Part shown: positions 1 through 10,686 of the stretch, piece after piece | How positions within the stretch are numbered: position 1 is the first letter of the stretch | How the letters are laid out: each line of letters begins with the position of its first letter | Origin: Mariannaea sp. PMI_226 | Taxonomy: Eukaryota > Ascomycota > Sordariomycetes > Hypocreales > Nectriaceae | NCBI GenBank assembly: GCA_024336345.1 | Contig: JANFOG010000001.1 | Coordinates: 1,178,001-1,242,000, forward strand | Reading direction: 5' to 3' | Length of the DNA stretch: 64,000 bases | Translations under genes and position numbers: made by a program | Notes under the pieces: model-generated | Database searches by the model: none | What the model saw: the letters and a program-made list of their open reading frames with translations, nothing else | Told to the model about the DNA's origin: nothing

Positions 1-1063
1 AGGAAGGCTGCCAAACTCAAAGCTCACGCTCTGCGCAATGAGGACTGTCAGCCTTCCGCCACATGTGGCTGGTACTTTGGCTTGTGATGATGTGGAAGTG
101 CGTCGGCGCAAAATCGGACACTTGGGTGTGGCTCTTGCTCTCCAAGCCCCGGTCGGTAGTTACATGTTACGATCGCGTGAGGCTCCCTTGTGGCCCTGAT
201 TCTGCAAGCTCAGCTATCGTGATTGGCCAGCTTGACGAGCTTGACCAGGTTGACCACGGCGGCAAATTGAAGCGTGGGTAATAAAAGCTGGCTATCTGGG
301 GAATTTTACTAGGTTGAAAGAGCCAGTTTGCCAGTGGGAGTGGATGAGAATCAGACCAAAGCCTTCAATGATTTTAGGATAAGGTACTCGATGTAACTCC
401 ACTGTATTGCCAAGCAGTACGGTAGAGGCGCGCGCCCAGGGCACCAAGTCAAGCTCCTTGAGATATAGTAAGGGAAAGTACCTTACCTCTAGGATCGAAG
501 GTAAAGGCTACCTATATCTTCTGTCTACTAGTAAGTAGCAGGACATAGCACTGAATTGGACCTATTGGAGGACACAGGGAGACTCAGTTTACTGATCAAT
601 TATCAACCACACAACAGCAAAACTCTATTCTCCTCACAGTGTGGCAAAAAAAAAAAAAGCGACCATTATTCCTTCTCACCACATCAGCCATGAGTAATCT
701 TCTCCTCTTGGAAGCAGAGTATCCAGCGTCAACGGACATGCAGTAATAAGTTACCTTGGTCAATCTCCACTCTCGTCTCTTTTGTTCCCTTATCACTTGC
801 CGTAGTGCACCGTGCTTACCTCCCCTCTGCCCCCCCAAACCTTCGGCGTCCCACACTACCAGGTATAGCGCCCTCCGGTCACCGGCCGATCGCTCGTCCA
901 TTGATTTTTTCGGAATCCTGCCCTTTCTCCTTCTCCTCCCTGACTCACGACGTGGCTACATAAGTGAAGCACCTGATTGTTCGGTTCAATTGCGATCAAC
1001 CGCCTCCGAGAAAGCTTCTTGTCTGGTTTGAGAACATCTACGTTCTCCCTGCCAATTTGCAAG
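1..1063. other. Intergenic DNA, promoter side of ILV6
   Basis: No convincing gene is seen. Short open frames here have no family resemblance. The stretch has an A run near 647-658, a pyrimidine-rich zone just upstream of ILV6, and a perfect TGACTCA at 941-947 (listed separately). Left-flank genes may lie outside the window. Confidence 0.6.
941..947 (+). promoter_or_regulatory. TGACTCA, candidate CPC1/Gcn4 site upstream of ILV6
   Basis: A perfect TGACTCA heptamer lies about 117 bp upstream of the chosen ILV6 start. The Gcn4/CPC1/CpcA bZIP factors of general amino-acid control bind TGASTCA, and branched-chain biosynthesis genes are known targets. Function is inferred from position and identity of the downstream gene. 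Confidence 0.5.
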
Positions 1064-2063
1064 ATGGCCTCTCTCCGGCCCCTGACCGTGCTGCGCTGGG
1101 CCGCTCCCGCCAGCCGACTGGGTGCTATCCGATATAGCTCCTCCAGCTCGACTTCAGCCATTGCCTACAAGGCCATTCGCCGTCGCTCTGCCCCTCTTCC
1201 AGTGAGCGATGCGCCTCCATCTTGGTCGGCCCAGGCCGCCGTTTCCAACATCCTTTACGAGACCCCGACTCCCTCCAGTGCTCCACCTAAGCGCCACATT
1301 CTCAACTGCCTTGTCCAGAACGAACCCGGTGTCTTGTCCCGCGTCTCTGGTATTCTTGCTGCCCGTGGCTTCAACATTGACTCTCTTGTCGTCTGCAACA
1401 CCGAGGTTGAGGACCTTTCCCGTATGACCATTGTCCTTACCGGCCAGGATGGTGTCGTCGAACAGGCTCGCAGACAGCTTGAGGATCTTGTCCCCGTCTG
1501 GGCCGTCCTGGACTACAGCAACGCCGCCCTTGTACAGCGCGAGCTCCTTCTCGTCAAGATCAACACCCTAGGACCCGAGTACTTCGAGGAGCTTCTGGCT
1601 CACCACCGTGAGATCACCACCGACACCGATGTCGACTATGCCCACGAAGCCATTGAGAGGTCACTCTCCGATACTGCCAAGGACTTCCACCCCAGCAAGC
1701 TTGCTGCCAGTCAGGCCCTTCGACACAAGCACGAACATCTCAAGTCTATTACCTACTTCGCCCACCAGTTTGGTGGTAAGGTCCTGGATATCAGCACCAA
1801 CAGCTGTATTGTGGAGGTGTAAGTTGAAACCCGACTCGCTGTCTAACCCCCCCAATAATACTGACCGAAAAAATTCGTGTAGCTCTGCTAAGCAATCCCG
1901 TATCGACTCTTTCCTCAAGCTTGTTGCTCCCTTTGGTATCCTTGAGGCAGCCCGCACTGGCTTGATGGCCCTACCCCGATCTCCTCTGCATGAGAATGCC
2001 GAGGATACTCTCGTTAAGGAGGCGGATGAGGTGGTTGATGCTAGCCAGCTCCCTCCCGGTTAA
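1064..2063 (+). CDS. ILV6: Acetolactate synthase small (regulatory) subunit, mitochondrial
   Basis: Regulatory subunit of acetohydroxyacid synthase, the first common step of valine, leucine and isoleucine synthesis in mitochondria; it stimulates the catalytic subunit and confers valine feedback. Two exons, 1064-1818 and 1883-2063, joined across a 64-nt GTAAGT...GTGTAG intron, give 311 aa. The splice restores the motif EVSAKQSR and then FLKLVAPFGILEAARTG, both typical of the family C-terminus. The N-terminus is rich in R, S and A like a mitochondrial presequence; an ACT domain (HILNCLVQNEPGVLSRVSGI) starts near residue 83. ATG 1064 is preferred over an in-frame ATG at 977 because it opens directly on the presequence. 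The gene is convergent with ornithine carbamoyltransferase, 178 bp between stops. Confidence 0.95.
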
Positions 2064-2241
2064 GTCAATGATAGTTTTAATGACGATGTAGCTATTTTGG
2101 AGTATGGCGAGTAAAGGAATGATTTAACTGATTTAAAAATTGCAATGACTTTTTGTTTGTTCGTACACTGTTGCTCCTCTCTCAAGTGACTTCTTTTTCT
2201 TTTTTACAAACCGTACATTTTACATTCTACGCCAATGCCAT

Positions 2242-3425
2242 CTAGAGCTGGCCCTTGTTCACAACAAATCCTTCAAGAGCGGCTAGTGAAATGTCAGCTA
2301 TGCATGGAGAGTGTCGAGAGAAGTATCATGATCTTACAAACAGCAGCCCAGAGTCGGTTCTCGGCTTCGGGGAAGACCAGAGATCGAGGGCTGTAAAACA
2401 CATCGTCGGAGACCTCCTCGGCGTGTCGAGGAAGACAGTGCATGAACTTCCAGTTATCCTTGGCGCCGCCTCGCTTGGCGAGGTCGTTGGTGATCTGAAA
2501 ACCAGCAAACTCCTTGAGTCGCTTCTGAGTTTCGGTCTCCTGGCCCATAGAAACCCAGGTGTCGGTGACAAGCACGTCAGCCTTGTTGACTGCCTCCTCG
2601 GGATTATTCGTCTCTGTCAACTTTCCAGGAGCCTCAATACCCTTGCCGGCAGAAAGGATGAGCTGCTTCATGGCAGCAGGGATCTCGTAGCCCTTGGGAG
2701 TGGCAACGGCGATGTCGACGCCCATCTTGATGCAGCCAATAGCCAGGTCGAAAAGGACATTGTTGGCATCACCAACCCAGGCAACCTTGAGACCATCAAG
2801 ACCAAGACTGGAACCCTTGGAGTTGGCGGAAGGGAAAGTCTCGTGGAGGGTAAGGAAGTCGGCGATGGTCTGAAGAGGATGGAAGTCGTCTGAGAGGGCA
2901 TTAATGACGGGGACGCTAGAGTGCTTTGCAAGGTCGGCCACATCGGAGTGAGGCCCAACTCTAGCGACCATGCAAGAAGTCATGGACGAGATAACGACTG
3001 AAGTATCGTAGAGCGATTCATTCACCTTTTTTTAAGGGCCAATTAGCTATGCGATGCAATTGATGGTCGTCTGACATCGGATCGGTACTTACACCAAGCT
3101 GAATATCATCTTTGCCGAGAAACATAGGATGACCCCCAAGCATTGCGACTGCGGCTTCAGTTGAGACTCGTGTTCGCGTGCTTCTCTTGCTGAACATCAT
3201 GGCGACCGTCTTGCCAAGAAGGCCAGCATTGTGAGAGGGAAGCTTCGAACTGGTCTTGATGGCGGCCTTGTGCGTCGCTGCATTGCGGACCAGGTTGGCA
3301 AATTCAGTGGGGGTGAGATCGGCAATGGTCATGAGATGTCGCGGGGCGGATGAAGCTTGTGAGTATGCTCGTTGTTGGATACCTGTGAGGGCTCCTTGAG
3401 CGAGGCGGGCAGCTGAAGACTTCAT
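2242..3425 (-). CDS. ARG3: Ornithine carbamoyltransferase, mitochondrial
   Basis: Condenses ornithine and carbamoyl phosphate to citrulline in arginine synthesis. Three exons on the minus strand: 3425-3093, 3025-2338 and 2282-2242 (introns 67 and 55 nt, donors GTAAGT and GTAAGA), 353 aa. The carbamoyl-phosphate loop STRTR, the FHPLQ motif, the ornithine-binding DTWVSMGQE and the catalytic HCLPRH are all present. The last tiny exon supplies the conserved C-terminus [13 protein letters not shown]. The N-terminus has a basic, Ala/Ser-rich mitochondrial presequence. Known in filamentous fungi as arg-12 or argB. No perfect CPC1 site was seen in its upstream region. Confidence 0.97.
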
Positions 3426-4739
3426 GATGGGTAGGATTTGAGTCTGCAGTTTGGCGAGACAGAAGAAATTTGGAAAGCTGTGTGTGAATGGTGTTTTCTA
3501 CAGTTGGATGTGGACAATGGCAACGGAATTGGAGTTGGGGGTATGAATGTTGTGAAGACCAAATATGTACGAGTTGGCTCCTTGCAGACTTCTTGGAACA
3601 AAAGAGTCACCCAAGTGGTCTCTGGCTTTTGGCGATGAAATTTCCAATGCTTGTCCCTGCAATGTGAGTTGGACCGGCGGTAGAGGCCGGTGACCGGGCG
3701 GGAAATGACTGGGTGCATGTCAACTGGGCGCACGTCACTGGAGGCCCTAAATCGGAGCTGACTTACAGGGCTACAGGTATTGGGCGGTGAGGTTTTGGTG
3801 GGTACCTACAACGGAGCGGAGCGGAGAGGGTTTCCCCATCCTTTTTGTGACCTGGAGTTGGGATTTTTTTGGGCTGTGCCACATGGATCAAAGTTGTATG
3901 CACTCCGGGATATACTACGTAATGCAGGCTTAGTTAAGAAATGTATACAAGTGATAGATAATCGCCGTTCATAAGCTCTTCAAAGTTGCCCTCTGCAGGG
4001 TCTAAGGGAATAACCTGAATTGTACTTCGCGACCGAGCGAAGACTAACAACTACAGGTATAGTACCTGCTTAAAGGGAATACCTACCTAGGATTCAAGGT
4101 ACGCATCAGTACCTTACATCTTCACTCATGTCGCATAATCTGCAAAGGGGCCTTGTATTCCTACTCGTACATCAGGGTATGTGCTGATTATCTAGGTAGA
4201 CTATGCGATACCCCGTCTGAAACTGGAACTGCGACGATCATGTGGCTACCTTTGGTACCTAGTGAGCAACTACTTGGTACCTCCGTACGGATACGCGCTA
4301 TGCAGTACGTATTGTGCCACAACCACCAGAGAGCGCCACAGCATAAATGTGGGCTCTTCAGCCCAAGCCCCATCTCCTAGATTCACACTGGACCTTCCGT
4401 TCCTGACTCGGACTCTCTCATAAGCACGGCCAATCGGACATGGCCCTCTGCCCTGGCTATCAATCGACCACTGGCTGGACCGACCTCATCATTGATGACG
4501 AGTCTGTCATGCGAAAAGCCAACCTCACACCTACATCTATGATCCATCGGCCTTTGCGGCGTCATCACTCACTTCCACACATTCTGGCACACCTGATCTC
4601 ATCTTCCAGATAAAGATAAGGACAGGAATTCTAGCCCTTGCAGCGACTGCGTGACCAACCCGCACGGTCATGCGCATCATTTGCTTAATACTGTGACTCT
4701 GCCCTGAGGCGGCCTCGTTACAAATCCCAAACCACCATC
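3426..4739. other. Divergent intergenic region ARG3 / TAG1-like
   Basis: A 1.3 kb shared upstream region for the divergent ARG3 and TAG1-like genes. No gene is seen. It holds several copies of short TACCTAGG / AGGTACC-type motifs (around 4080-4115 and 4250-4290) and a CTCCGTACGGA palindrome-like element near 4280. Confidence 0.6.
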
Positions 4740-7526
4740 ATGTCGCCCCCCGACGAGAGGACACCTCTCATCGCATCCTCAGATCGACAACAGACTGAGG
4801 CTACCGAATCGTCACCGCTGCTTGAAAACCACGGCGATGGCAGTCATAACGAGATTAACGGAGCGAATGTCGCCCAGCCCAAGGCAGGTTCGTGGGGCTT
4901 CTGGCGTCGGTCCAAGAAGGACGACGATAAGCCCAAGGCTAGCAGCTCGCGATGGCCGTCAGTCATCGCTATGATCATTTTGGCCATTCTCGTCGTTCTA
5001 ATCATTTTCCTGGGCTTTATTGTCCCACCATCTGTTCAGAACTACGCTGAAAAGGCTGCTGTTCTCGAGCCTACCAAACTATCCATTGAGAACATCACCT
5101 CTGATGGAGTCTGGGCTCGGATTCAGGCGAATGTCCGCCTCCAAGGCTCCCGTGTCGAGAATACCAACTCTCGTCGTATCGGAAAGGCCGTAACAGGCAT
5201 CATGCGCAAAATAGAGACAGAAGAAACGACTGTCCATGTGTTTCTGCCGGATTATGACGATTCCCTTGCTGGAACTGCTGTTATACCTCGCCTTGTGGTG
5301 GATATTGTCGATGGACACAATACGGAGTTGAACTTTGTGACAAAGCTCAAACCCGGTTCTGCCGAGGACATTCGCAAGATTGCCAATGACTGGCTCGATG
5401 GCAAGCTCCAGCAACTTAAAGTGGTGGGCAAATCCCAGATTCAGTTGAAATCTGGAATATTTCCGCTGGGTACCCATGATATTGCAGAAACTCTGGTATT
5501 TGAAGGTCAATCTCTCTACCGCTCCTTTGCTTCCCTGTATTTTGGAGAAAGAACTGTACTCTAGAATTAATTTTGCGCATCTGCAATCGCTTGAGAGCCT
5601 TACTGATTCCCTTCGCAGCCAACAAAATCCCTTCTTTGCCCAAGTATAAGATCGACCACCTCGATCTTCACGATGCACCGGTCGATGGGAGTGGTCGGAA
5701 GGTGATTCAGGCCGACGTGTCCGTGACCGTGCGAAACGAGTATCCTGTAGCTATTGATATTCCACCACTTGGATTCGAAGTCCTGGTACCGAACTGCGAT
5801 GCCTCGCTCCCTTCTATCAGTGTGGCTGATGCCCAGACCCGTCTGATCCACATCCGGGCCAACATGGATGTTACAGCTACTGCTCTAGGTACGGTACGGG
5901 AGATCCCAGAGTCACTCACACGGACTTGCCCTCATTCAAAGTCTTCTCCCTTGGACAATTTTATGGAACACTATCTTCAAGGCGAGGATGCCCGAGTTTT
6001 TGTACGTGGCAAGAGCTTAAACGACTCTGATACTCCCGACTGGATCTCGGATATTTTGGAGAGTATTACCGTACCGATCGAGTTTCCCGGCCGATCGTTC
6101 GATAATCTTATCAGGAACTTCACGTTGACCGATGTCGACTTCAAACTGCCAAATCCATTCGCGGACGCAAAGGATCCCAGCAGTCAGCCTTCTGTTTCTG
6201 GCACCACTGAGGTCCTTGCAGCAATCCCTTCCGAGCTCAAGCTAGCGCTGGCAGTTGACAGCCTGCGTGCGACTGGCGACCTGTTTTACGAAGGTCGGAA
6301 GTTAGGGGAACTCTACTTGCGACATTGGGAGAAAGCTAATTCAACCATGATCGAGGGTACCGACGGTGATGAGGATCTGCTCAAGATTACCTCGAGAGTC
6401 GTGGATGTGCCTTTGAATATTACAGACGGCGACGTCTTCGGCGAAGTGATGCAGAAGCTCCTATTTGGCGACGAAGACCTTATTCTAGGTGTCAAAGCCG
6501 CGGTCGATGTCAAGGTTGCCACAGTCCTTGGCATCCTGACCATCAAGAACGTCCCAGCAGAGGGCAAGATTCCAGTAAACGGTCCGTCTTCGTTCGGTAG
6601 TCTCATCAAATCCCTGTGATGAATATCCCTACACTACGTACACAAGTATCGCCGATCACTGCCTTGTGTCGTATTGCTCTGCACAAGCTGACTCGGTCGC
6701 AGGCCTGCCCGGGAACGTTTTTGCTGAGCTGAATCCGCAGGTTGGACAGATTGAAATCCTCAATACCTCTGAAACGGGCGTTCGAATACATGCACGAATA
6801 AACATTACAAACCCGACATCCTACACTGCTACTGTCCCTTACTTCAACATACACATCCTTCACAACGGCGAAACGCTCGGAGAAGCAGTTGCTACGGGCG
6901 TTGATTTTGGCTTGGGCAACAACACCAACATCATTGTACAGTCAACGTGGGACCCAGTCAGATTTGGAGGGCAGAGCGCTCATGAGGTTGGCCGCAAACT
7001 CCTGTCTGCTTATGTCTCTGGGGAAAACACCACCTTGACGGCCAAGACGCACCATAACAGCATACCATCCATACCACTCCTTGGTGAGGCACTGTCGGCC
7101 ATAAATTTCACGATCCCGACCCCACGGGTGACACTACCCGGTGAAGACGAAGACATAAATCAGCGGTTCATCGCCAGTGCAACTTTTCACATTTTTTCAT
7201 CCTCTGCGACCTTTGAGCTTGTATCACCACTTCTCTTCAACACACTACACATTGTAGACGTCAACGCTACGGCCTACTATAACCACACCGAACCTGTAGG
7301 ACAGATTATCGATCATCGAGAATTCCCAGTGCCACCGGGGCGATCAGAGACTCCGCGGCTGCCTGTCCAGTGGTCACCGGATCACGTTGGATATGACAAG
7401 CTCAAGAGGGCGCTTGGAGGGAAATTGAAGCTGGATGCCATTGCGGACGTGACTTTGAGATTGGGGAATTGGATAGAAACGGTTCATTACACAGGCAAGG
7501 GAATTGGAGCAAAGATCTCCCTCTAA
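4740..7526 (+). CDS. TAG1: DUF3712 / Tag1-like vacuolar transmembrane protein
   Basis: Probable single-pass vacuolar membrane protein related to yeast Tag1, which signals termination of autophagy; fungal databases often mislabel such proteins as pre-rRNA processing proteins. Three exons, 4740-5505, 5619-6596 and 6703-7526, give 855 aa. The short cytosolic N-terminus carries acidic dileucine-type motifs (ERTPLI and SSPLLEN) of the kind used for AP-3 vacuolar sorting. One hydrophobic segment spans about residues 75-97. The long remainder has repeated DUF3712/LEA2-like beta modules with many N-x-S/T sites, consistent with a lumenal domain. The intron 1 donor is atypical (GTCAAT) but is set by phase and by the junction FEANKIPSLPKY. 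The function is transferred from yeast by family and topology, so the Tag1 role is less certain than the family. Confidence 0.8.
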
Positions 7527-7814
7527 ATCATTGCACTGCGTAGAAAGAAGGATAGGCGCTGTGGTCATACATATTATGGGAAGACCTTTTTTTCTTCTCT
7601 TGGCTTTGGGTATGGCATAATGGGGCGTTGACAGGGTTAGGTTTCATTAGACGAACATTATATCTTCATTAACAGAACATTTCTATTTGTTTCTCTTTGT
7701 CCACCGACTTTATTGCATGCGCTTTGTTTCAACCAGTACTGGAGAAAATCACACTCCCCGCCAAAAAAAAAAAGTACGAGGAACAGGGACTTTCATGCAT
7801 GACAAACATAGAGT

Positions 7815-8222
7815 ATGGCAGAGCGGACTGACATTCCCAACAATGGGCATTCTTCAATGCTAGGCTACGGACTCAATATAGTGTTCACGTTGGATGTTGA
7901 GGAGTTACAGGTATTTAAGTCCATGTTATGGACGCAGGAAGCAAACTGCCTAGAGGCCTTGGCAGCCAGGAGGACTTTAGCAATCATGAAGCCTTCTCTA
8001 TCAGCACCCGTCTCCCATATCGCGAGCCAGGATCAACCTGCCGTAGACGAGAGGCCCCTCTGTCAGTTACTGGACTACAGCATCGAGCCCCGCCGCATCC
8101 GACAGGAGCAGGGCTTGGCTGGGCAGCGTGTCGGAGCTATGCTGGAGAATTTGATTCAGAGCGTTGAACAGACCGAACGAACGCTGGTGGACGGTTGGGA
8201 AACGTTGAAAAGGGGCGAGTAA
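7815..8222 (+). CDS. Hypothetical 135-aa protein (doubtful)
   Basis: An intact ATG-to-stop frame of 135 codons. I do not recognise the product. The C-terminal half reads like a plausible amphipathic helical protein (QRVGAMLENLIQSVEQTERT) rich in Glu, Gln and Arg; the first 35 residues look less protein-like and contain an internal GTATTT...CAG stretch. No signal peptide or membrane segment. It sits in the 3' flank between two convergent genes, where chance ORFs and untranslated tails are common. It may equally be a lineage-specific small gene or 3' UTR sequence of the upstream gene. Confidence 0.3.
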   Translation: MAERTDIPNNGHSSMLGYGLNIVFTLDVEELQVFKSMLWTQEANCLEALAARRTLAIMKPSLSAPVSHIASQDQPAVDERPLCQLLDYSIEPRRIRQEQGLAGQRVGAMLENLIQSVEQTERTLVDGWETLKRGE

Positions 8223-8534
8223 TGGACATGATAGTCTTTTTGCTTTCCTTAATGGCCCAAAAGTGAGATGGGAGATTGAATGCGTTGTGGTTTAGTAGAT
8301 GTCAACAAAGGGTGCGACCTATTGAAGATTCACGGAACTGTTGCTAGCAATAGGAGGGCGCCGATTCTATGTGGCAACGTTGACCAGGAAAGAAAGGAAA
8401 CAATGGCCGTCAGAATGCAAGTGAATGTTAGTATATCGTGACGGGTATAGAAAATACATACCTCATTGGTACATAGTCTTCAGATGGTGTCAGCATGATA
8501 TGGTGTCTCAATAGAGAGGTAGTGAGCAAATGTA

Positions 8535-8538
<4 letters not shown>

Positions 8539-8573
<35 letters not shown>
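8539..8573. repeat. (GA)n microsatellite
   Basis: About 17 uninterrupted AG dinucleotides just beyond the 3' end of SNU66. Probably within or next to the SNU66 3' UTR. Confidence 0.95.
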
Positions 8574-8578
<5 letters not shown>

Positions 8579-8682
8579 GGTAAAAAAAGCACCTTTGTTG
8601 TGTTTGCATTGCCATTGCGGATATTACTATTCGTCATCAGAAGTTGTTAATCATACCACCCAAACAAAACCCTTTTTCTTTC

Positions 8683-10686
8683 TTATGCTAGTCGTACACC
8701 TGCTTCCCGGCGCTTCTTGAGTTGTTGCTGCGCAGCCATGTTCATGCCCGCAGACTGGTTGGCATCGAACAGGCTCTGCGCCTCGCGGCGCTTCTCCTCT
8801 TCAATCTTCTTGAGGAGCTTCTCCGTCTTGCCCTTCCCGCTGCCCTTGCCGTGGAACTGGTGGCTCAGATGCTTGAAAGCCTCCTTCTGGTCGAGAGAGC
8901 GACCGTGCTCGTCCGTGTACTTGAGCTCAACCTTGGGCTTGTATCCGGCTGAGAACAGTTCGGCCATGCGGCGGGACTGTTGCTGGTCCCGCCATGTGTT
9001 CTGCTGGCGAGCGTATTCCTCACGCTCACGCGTCGACATTCTGTCGAGCTTTCCATGCATACGGTCACGCTCACGCTGCTGACGTGTCTGCTCATCCAAT
9101 TCCTCTTCCAGACGTCGCTTCTTTGCCAAAAAGTCTTCACGGGCCCGGAAACTCTCGTAGTCGGTTTCACCTCGCGATTGTTCGATAAGTCCACGCTCCC
9201 GAAGCAGTGCTAGAGCAGAAGCCATTCCTTGCCCGACATTCTTTTCTGCCTCGACACCGTTCTCGTCCAATCCATCATCAAGAGCAGATGCCGTTCTTGG
9301 CTGGTCTGGTTCAGTCTCCTCCTGATCATCATGATCGTCCATGGGGTGGTCTTCCTCAGGTCTAGGAGATCTTGAGGCCGGTGTTGACTTCTTGGGCCTT
9401 CGCACCTCACTTTCTTCTGGCTTGTTAAGTCCAGCGACAAAGCCTGAAACCTCTCCAAGAACCAGACCTCCTTCTTGGGTTTCTACTTGCTGCTCATCCT
9501 CCTCTTGCTCCCTGAGTTGTTTTGCAATATCTTCTGGGCGACTCTTCTTTCGCTTCTTCAATGCATTCTTGCGTTGCATCGCTAATGATGCCTGAAGGTC
9601 CTCGTCATCTACAAAAGTATCATCTGCCATCTTTCTCTTTTTGTTGGTCGCATCTTTGGAGTCGATTTCCATGGCGTTGTTGTCAGTGGGTACTGGTTCG
9701 ATGGGGAAGATATCATCTTCATCAACCGGCCTTTGCCTCGTGTTCTTACTTTTCTTCTTCTTGGTTTTTTTAATCTTGATTTGTGAGGGATCTAAATAGT
9801 CTGAAGAAAGTGGAGCGTCGCCTTGAGAAGGAGAAATTAGAGTCACGTTTTGGGATCTGGGCGCATACGCAGATTTCAACTTACCAACGATATCATCGAG
9901 GCGCACGTTTTGCGCCGTAGCTGTTTTATCCACCGGCTGTTCAAGAATGTCTGACAACGCAGCAATGACGCCGCCTGCGTCTAGAGTGAATTTCTTTTGC
10001 TTTTTCCCGTTAATCTCTTCGTCATATTGTGAGAGGATGGTGTTATCGCCGTCGTCATCGTGGGGATTATACTGTCGGGTTCGTTTCTTCAAATCCATGC
10101 GGTCGGAGAGCAGCTCAGCCTCTCGCATCTCCAGGTTCTCCAGTTCGTCGCCTTCCTCCTCATTCTGGTCAATCGTGGTGTCCTTGAGCGTGAGGATTTG
10201 CTCATCCCCGTCGAGGAAATTGGCAGTGTCATGAGCAACTTTGATTCCGGCGAGGTCTTTGGAAGTGTATTGTACAGCTGCGGCGGCGGCAGCTTCGGCA
10301 GCAGCCAGCTCTTCCTCAAGCTTTCTGACCTTTGAAATTTTCTTCTGGCGCTTCTTCTGGCCGACTAGCCAGTCCTTGGCACTCAGGTCAGCACCGTCTT
10401 CCTCGCCTAGGCCCTTGCCTTCGATGATAGCATCTCGTTGCGCCTTGTCGCGTGCCTTTCGAACGGCAGCAGCCTTCTCCTCACGTCTTCGTTTTGCAGC
10501 TTCAGCCTCCATAGCTTTGTTATAGTTGTCGTATGACTGAGCTTGGCGACTCTCGAGAGTGCTAGGCAGCTCGCCATTCTCGTCTGCAGGCGTAGCCTGG
10601 GGTGCTGGGGCTCCGGGTACTGGTAGAGGCTTCATGCCCAGCGACACCCGAATTCGGTTCGTCTCTTCGAGAGTTGCCGCGTCCAT
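8683..10686 (-). CDS. SNU66: U4/U6.U5 tri-snRNP component, Snu66/SART1 family
   Basis: Spliceosomal protein that stabilises the tri-snRNP and its activation. Intronless, 667 aa, starting at ATG 10686 (MDAATLEETNRIRVSLGMKP), the usual SART1-family opening; an upstream in-frame ATG at 10728 would add 14 unconserved residues. Highly charged, with long Lys/Arg/Glu coiled-coil stretches and a conserved C-terminal block (DEHGRSLDQKEAFKHLSHQF, then HGKGSGKGKTEK and a Lys/Glu-rich end). Length is within the fungal SART1 range. Nuclear location is inferred from the family and the many basic clusters. Confidence 0.9.
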   Translation of the reverse strand: MDAATLEETNRIRVSLGMKPLPVPGAPAPQATPADENGELPSTLESRQAQSYDNYNKAMEAEAAKRRREEKAAAVRKARDKAQRDAIIEGKGLGEEDGADLSAKDWLVGQKKRQKKISKVRKLEEELAAAEAAAAAAVQYTSKDLAGIKVAHDTANFLDGDEQILTLKDTTIDQNEEEGDELENLEMREAELLSDRMDLKKRTRQYNPHDDDGDNTILSQYDEEINGKKQKKFTLDAGGVIAALSDILEQPVDKTATAQNVRLDDIVGKLKSAYAPRSQNVTLISPSQGDAPLSSDYLDPSQIKIKKTKKKKSKNTRQRPVDEDDIFPIEPVPTDNNAMEIDSKDATNKKRKMADDTFVDDEDLQASLAMQRKNALKKRKKSRPEDIAKQLREQEEDEQQVETQEGGLVLGEVSGFVAGLNKPEESEVRRPKKSTPASRSPRPEEDHPMDDHDDQEETEPDQPRTASALDDGLDENGVEAEKNVGQGMASALALLRERGLIEQSRGETDYESFRAREDFLAKKRRLEEELDEQTRQQRERDRMHGKLDRMSTREREEYARQQNTWRDQQQSRRMAELFSAGYKPKVELKYTDEHGRSLDQKEAFKHLSHQFHGKGSGKGKTEKLLKKIEEEKRREAQSLFDANQSAGMNMAAQQQLKKRREAGVRLA

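Larger units (their letters stand above)
7527..8682. other. Convergent intergenic region TAG1-like / SNU66
   Basis: 3' flanks of two convergent genes. It contains one doubtful 135-codon ORF (7815-8222) and a long GA microsatellite (8539-8573). Nothing else is recognisable. Confidence 0.5.

Noticed and set aside
2255..2893. 212-codon plus-strand ORF
   Set aside because: It is antisense to conserved ornithine carbamoyltransferase exons; a codon-bias shadow.
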